Source of the DNA: Oscillospiraceae bacterium
GTDB taxonomy: Bacteria > Bacillota > Clostridia > Oscillospirales > Acutalibacteraceae
Length of the DNA stretch: 64,000 nt
Assembly (NCBI GenBank): GCA_015066635.1
Contig: SVOA01000001.1
Coordinates: 124,001 to 188,000 of the forward strand
Direction: 5' to 3'
The notes below the pieces were generated by a model. It did not search any database and had not been told where the DNA came from. It saw nothing but the letters and a program-made list of their open reading frames with translations. Each line of letters opens with the position of its first letter. The stretch's first letter is position 1. This document shows positions 63,050 through 64,000 of this stretch, one piece after another. Position numbers and translations under genes: made by a program.

Positions 63050-64000
63050 ATGATTAAAGAAGTTATCAAATCGGCTCCTACTATCGAGGAAGCCACAAGC
63101 TTGGCGCTTTTGGAACTCGGACTTACCGAAACAGACGAATATAAAGTAGAGGTTTTAAAGGTACCGGCAAAGAAGTTGCTCGGACTTTTCGGCGGCTCCC
63201 CTGCCGAGATTAAGATTTCAGTTGAGGTTCCCGATGAAAAGCCTCAGAAAACGGATAAAAAACCGCAGAAAAAGGAAGCGGTTAAGGTTAAGGTCGAAAA
63301 GGCCGATAAGAAAAATGCAAAGCAGGAAAACCGCGAAGATTATGACAACACAGCCATAAACTACGAGGAAAAAAAGGAATCTTTAAAAAAGACGGACGAG
63401 TACGCTTCGGCAGCGGAATATCTTAAAAGCATTATTGCCTCTCTCGGAATTGAGAACTGCGGCATCGAGGTTTTTGCCGACGACGAGGATATACTTTTTG
63501 AGGTAAGCTGTGAGGACGATTACGGTATCGTTATCGGCAGACGCGGAGAAACCCTTGACGCGATTCAGTATCTCGTAAGGATGGTTGCAAACCGCAGCAC
63601 TTCGGGATATAAGAGGGTTTCGGTTAATATCGGCGACTACCGTCAGAAGAGAACGGCAGTTCTTGTTTCTCTTGCAAAGAAAAATGCGGCAAGAGCCGTC
63701 AGAACGGGCAGAAACATCACTCTTGAGCCGATGAATCCCTATGAGAGAAGAATTATTCATACCGCGGTTCATGATGTTGAGGGCGCTACCTCCTTCTCAA
63801 CAGGTCTCGACCTTGAAAGGCGCGTCGTAATAGCTTCCGAGAACGGCAGACAGAACGGCGGTTCTTACAGAGACAGAGGCGGCAGAAACGACCGTCAGAG
63901 AAGACCGAGAAAGGAAGCTTATGTTCCTCACATTGACGAGAACCGTGAGAAAAAGAGCGACTATTCCGGCGCTTCGGTTTACGGAAAAATCGAAATAAAA
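63050..64000 (+). CDS. jag: RNA-binding protein Jag/KhpB, 3' end outside window
   Basis: 317 codons are present up to the window edge. Jag-N domain (MIKEVIKSAPTIEEATSLAL; KKLLGLFGG), Lys/Glu-rich linker, type II KH domain (VIGRRGETLDAIQYLVR), R3H domain (MNPYERRIIHTAVHD), then an unusually long Arg/Gly/Asn-rich tail that continues past 64000. RNA-binding partner of KhpA affecting cell-wall and division genes in Firmicutes. It follows yidC by 18 bases. Confidence 0.93.
   Translation, partial: MIKEVIKSAPTIEEATSLALLELGLTETDEYKVEVLKVPAKKLLGLFGGSPAEIKISVEVPDEKPQKTDKKPQKKEAVKVKVEKADKKNAKQENREDYDNTAINYEEKKESLKKTDEYASAAEYLKSIIASLGIENCGIEVFADDEDILFEVSCEDDYGIVIGRRGETLDAIQYLVRMVANRSTSGYKRVSVNIGDYRQKRTAVLVSLAKKNAARAVRTGRNITLEPMNPYERRIIHTAVHDVEGATSFSTGLDLERRVVIASENGRQNGGSYRDRGGRNDRQRRPRKEAYVPHIDENREKKSDYSGASVYGKIEIK

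Overview
The window spans a bacterial chromosome replication origin and about 60 kb to its left. The gene set points to an anaerobic, spore-forming Firmicute of the class Clostridia, probably of the Ruminococcaceae/Oscillospiraceae type. Evidence: the order dnaA-dnaN-S4 protein-recF-remB-gyrB-gyrA on one side and rpmH-rnpA-yidD-yidC-jag on the other; yabP-yabQ-divIC-yabR; five T-box leaders; ferredoxin-dependent 2-oxoacid oxidoreductase; a cobalamin riboswitch with an ECF transporter subunit; meso-DAP dehydrogenase. Genes left of about 61.1 kb are mostly on the minus strand and genes to the right on the plus strand, as expected for leading-strand genes diverging from oriC.

Layout. 1-2.2 kb: pnp (cut by the window edge) and rpsO. 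2.3-7.1 kb: glycogen phosphorylase with a lysine-rich tail, a cobalamin-riboswitch operon, a PAP2 phosphatase. 7.2-14.1 kb: an AT-rich accessory island beside tRNA-Arg(CCT), with two broken tRNA-Arg fragments, an inverted-repeat element, a phosphoesterase, an unusual class-II-shaped tRNA-like gene, a T-box-controlled ThrRS without a TGS domain, and a three-gene cluster (deaminase, HAD/methyltransferase fusion, incomplete class II synthetase-like protein). 14.1-18.1 kb: asnA, asnS with an Asn T-box, and a zinc-ribbon protein with long EEPVI repeats. 18.2-23.3 kb: a Leu T-box operon (LeuA-like protein without catalytic residues, TIM-barrel/acyl-CoA synthetase fusion, amidohydrolase). 23.3-28.1 kb: NUDIX hydrolase, S-layer-homology protein, and an AT-rich glycosyltransferase/XRE insertion. 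28.1-38.3 kb: a Val T-box operon (XRE-cupin-acyl-CoA synthetase, MinD-like ATPase, ferredoxin, VorB-type alpha, beta and gamma subunits, ilvE, REP transposase) and a paralogous XRE-cupin-acyl-CoA synthetase under an Ile T-box. 38.3-51.3 kb: fumarase alpha, sporulation/division genes, hpf, galU, RING protein, purB, ddh, dapF, ANTAR protein, glyA, mrp, tadA, CPBP protease. 51.3-64 kb: the origin region.

How the genes may work together. The most striking pattern is that three T-boxes, read as Leu, Ile and Val, each head a unit containing an acyl-CoA synthetase. The Val unit also carries a 2-oxoisovalerate:ferredoxin oxidoreductase and the branched-chain aminotransferase. Because T-boxes switch genes on when an amino acid is scarce, I infer a pathway that makes valine, isoleucine and leucine from isobutyrate, 2-methylbutyrate and isovalerate by reductive carboxylation. 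This physiology is known from rumen bacteria, but the regulatory architecture and the XRE-cupin-synthetase fusion are unusual. A second candidate system is the tRNA-like RNA/ThrRS/aminoacyl-synthetase-like cluster in the tRNA-Arg island. All assignments come from reading the sequence; no searches were run.
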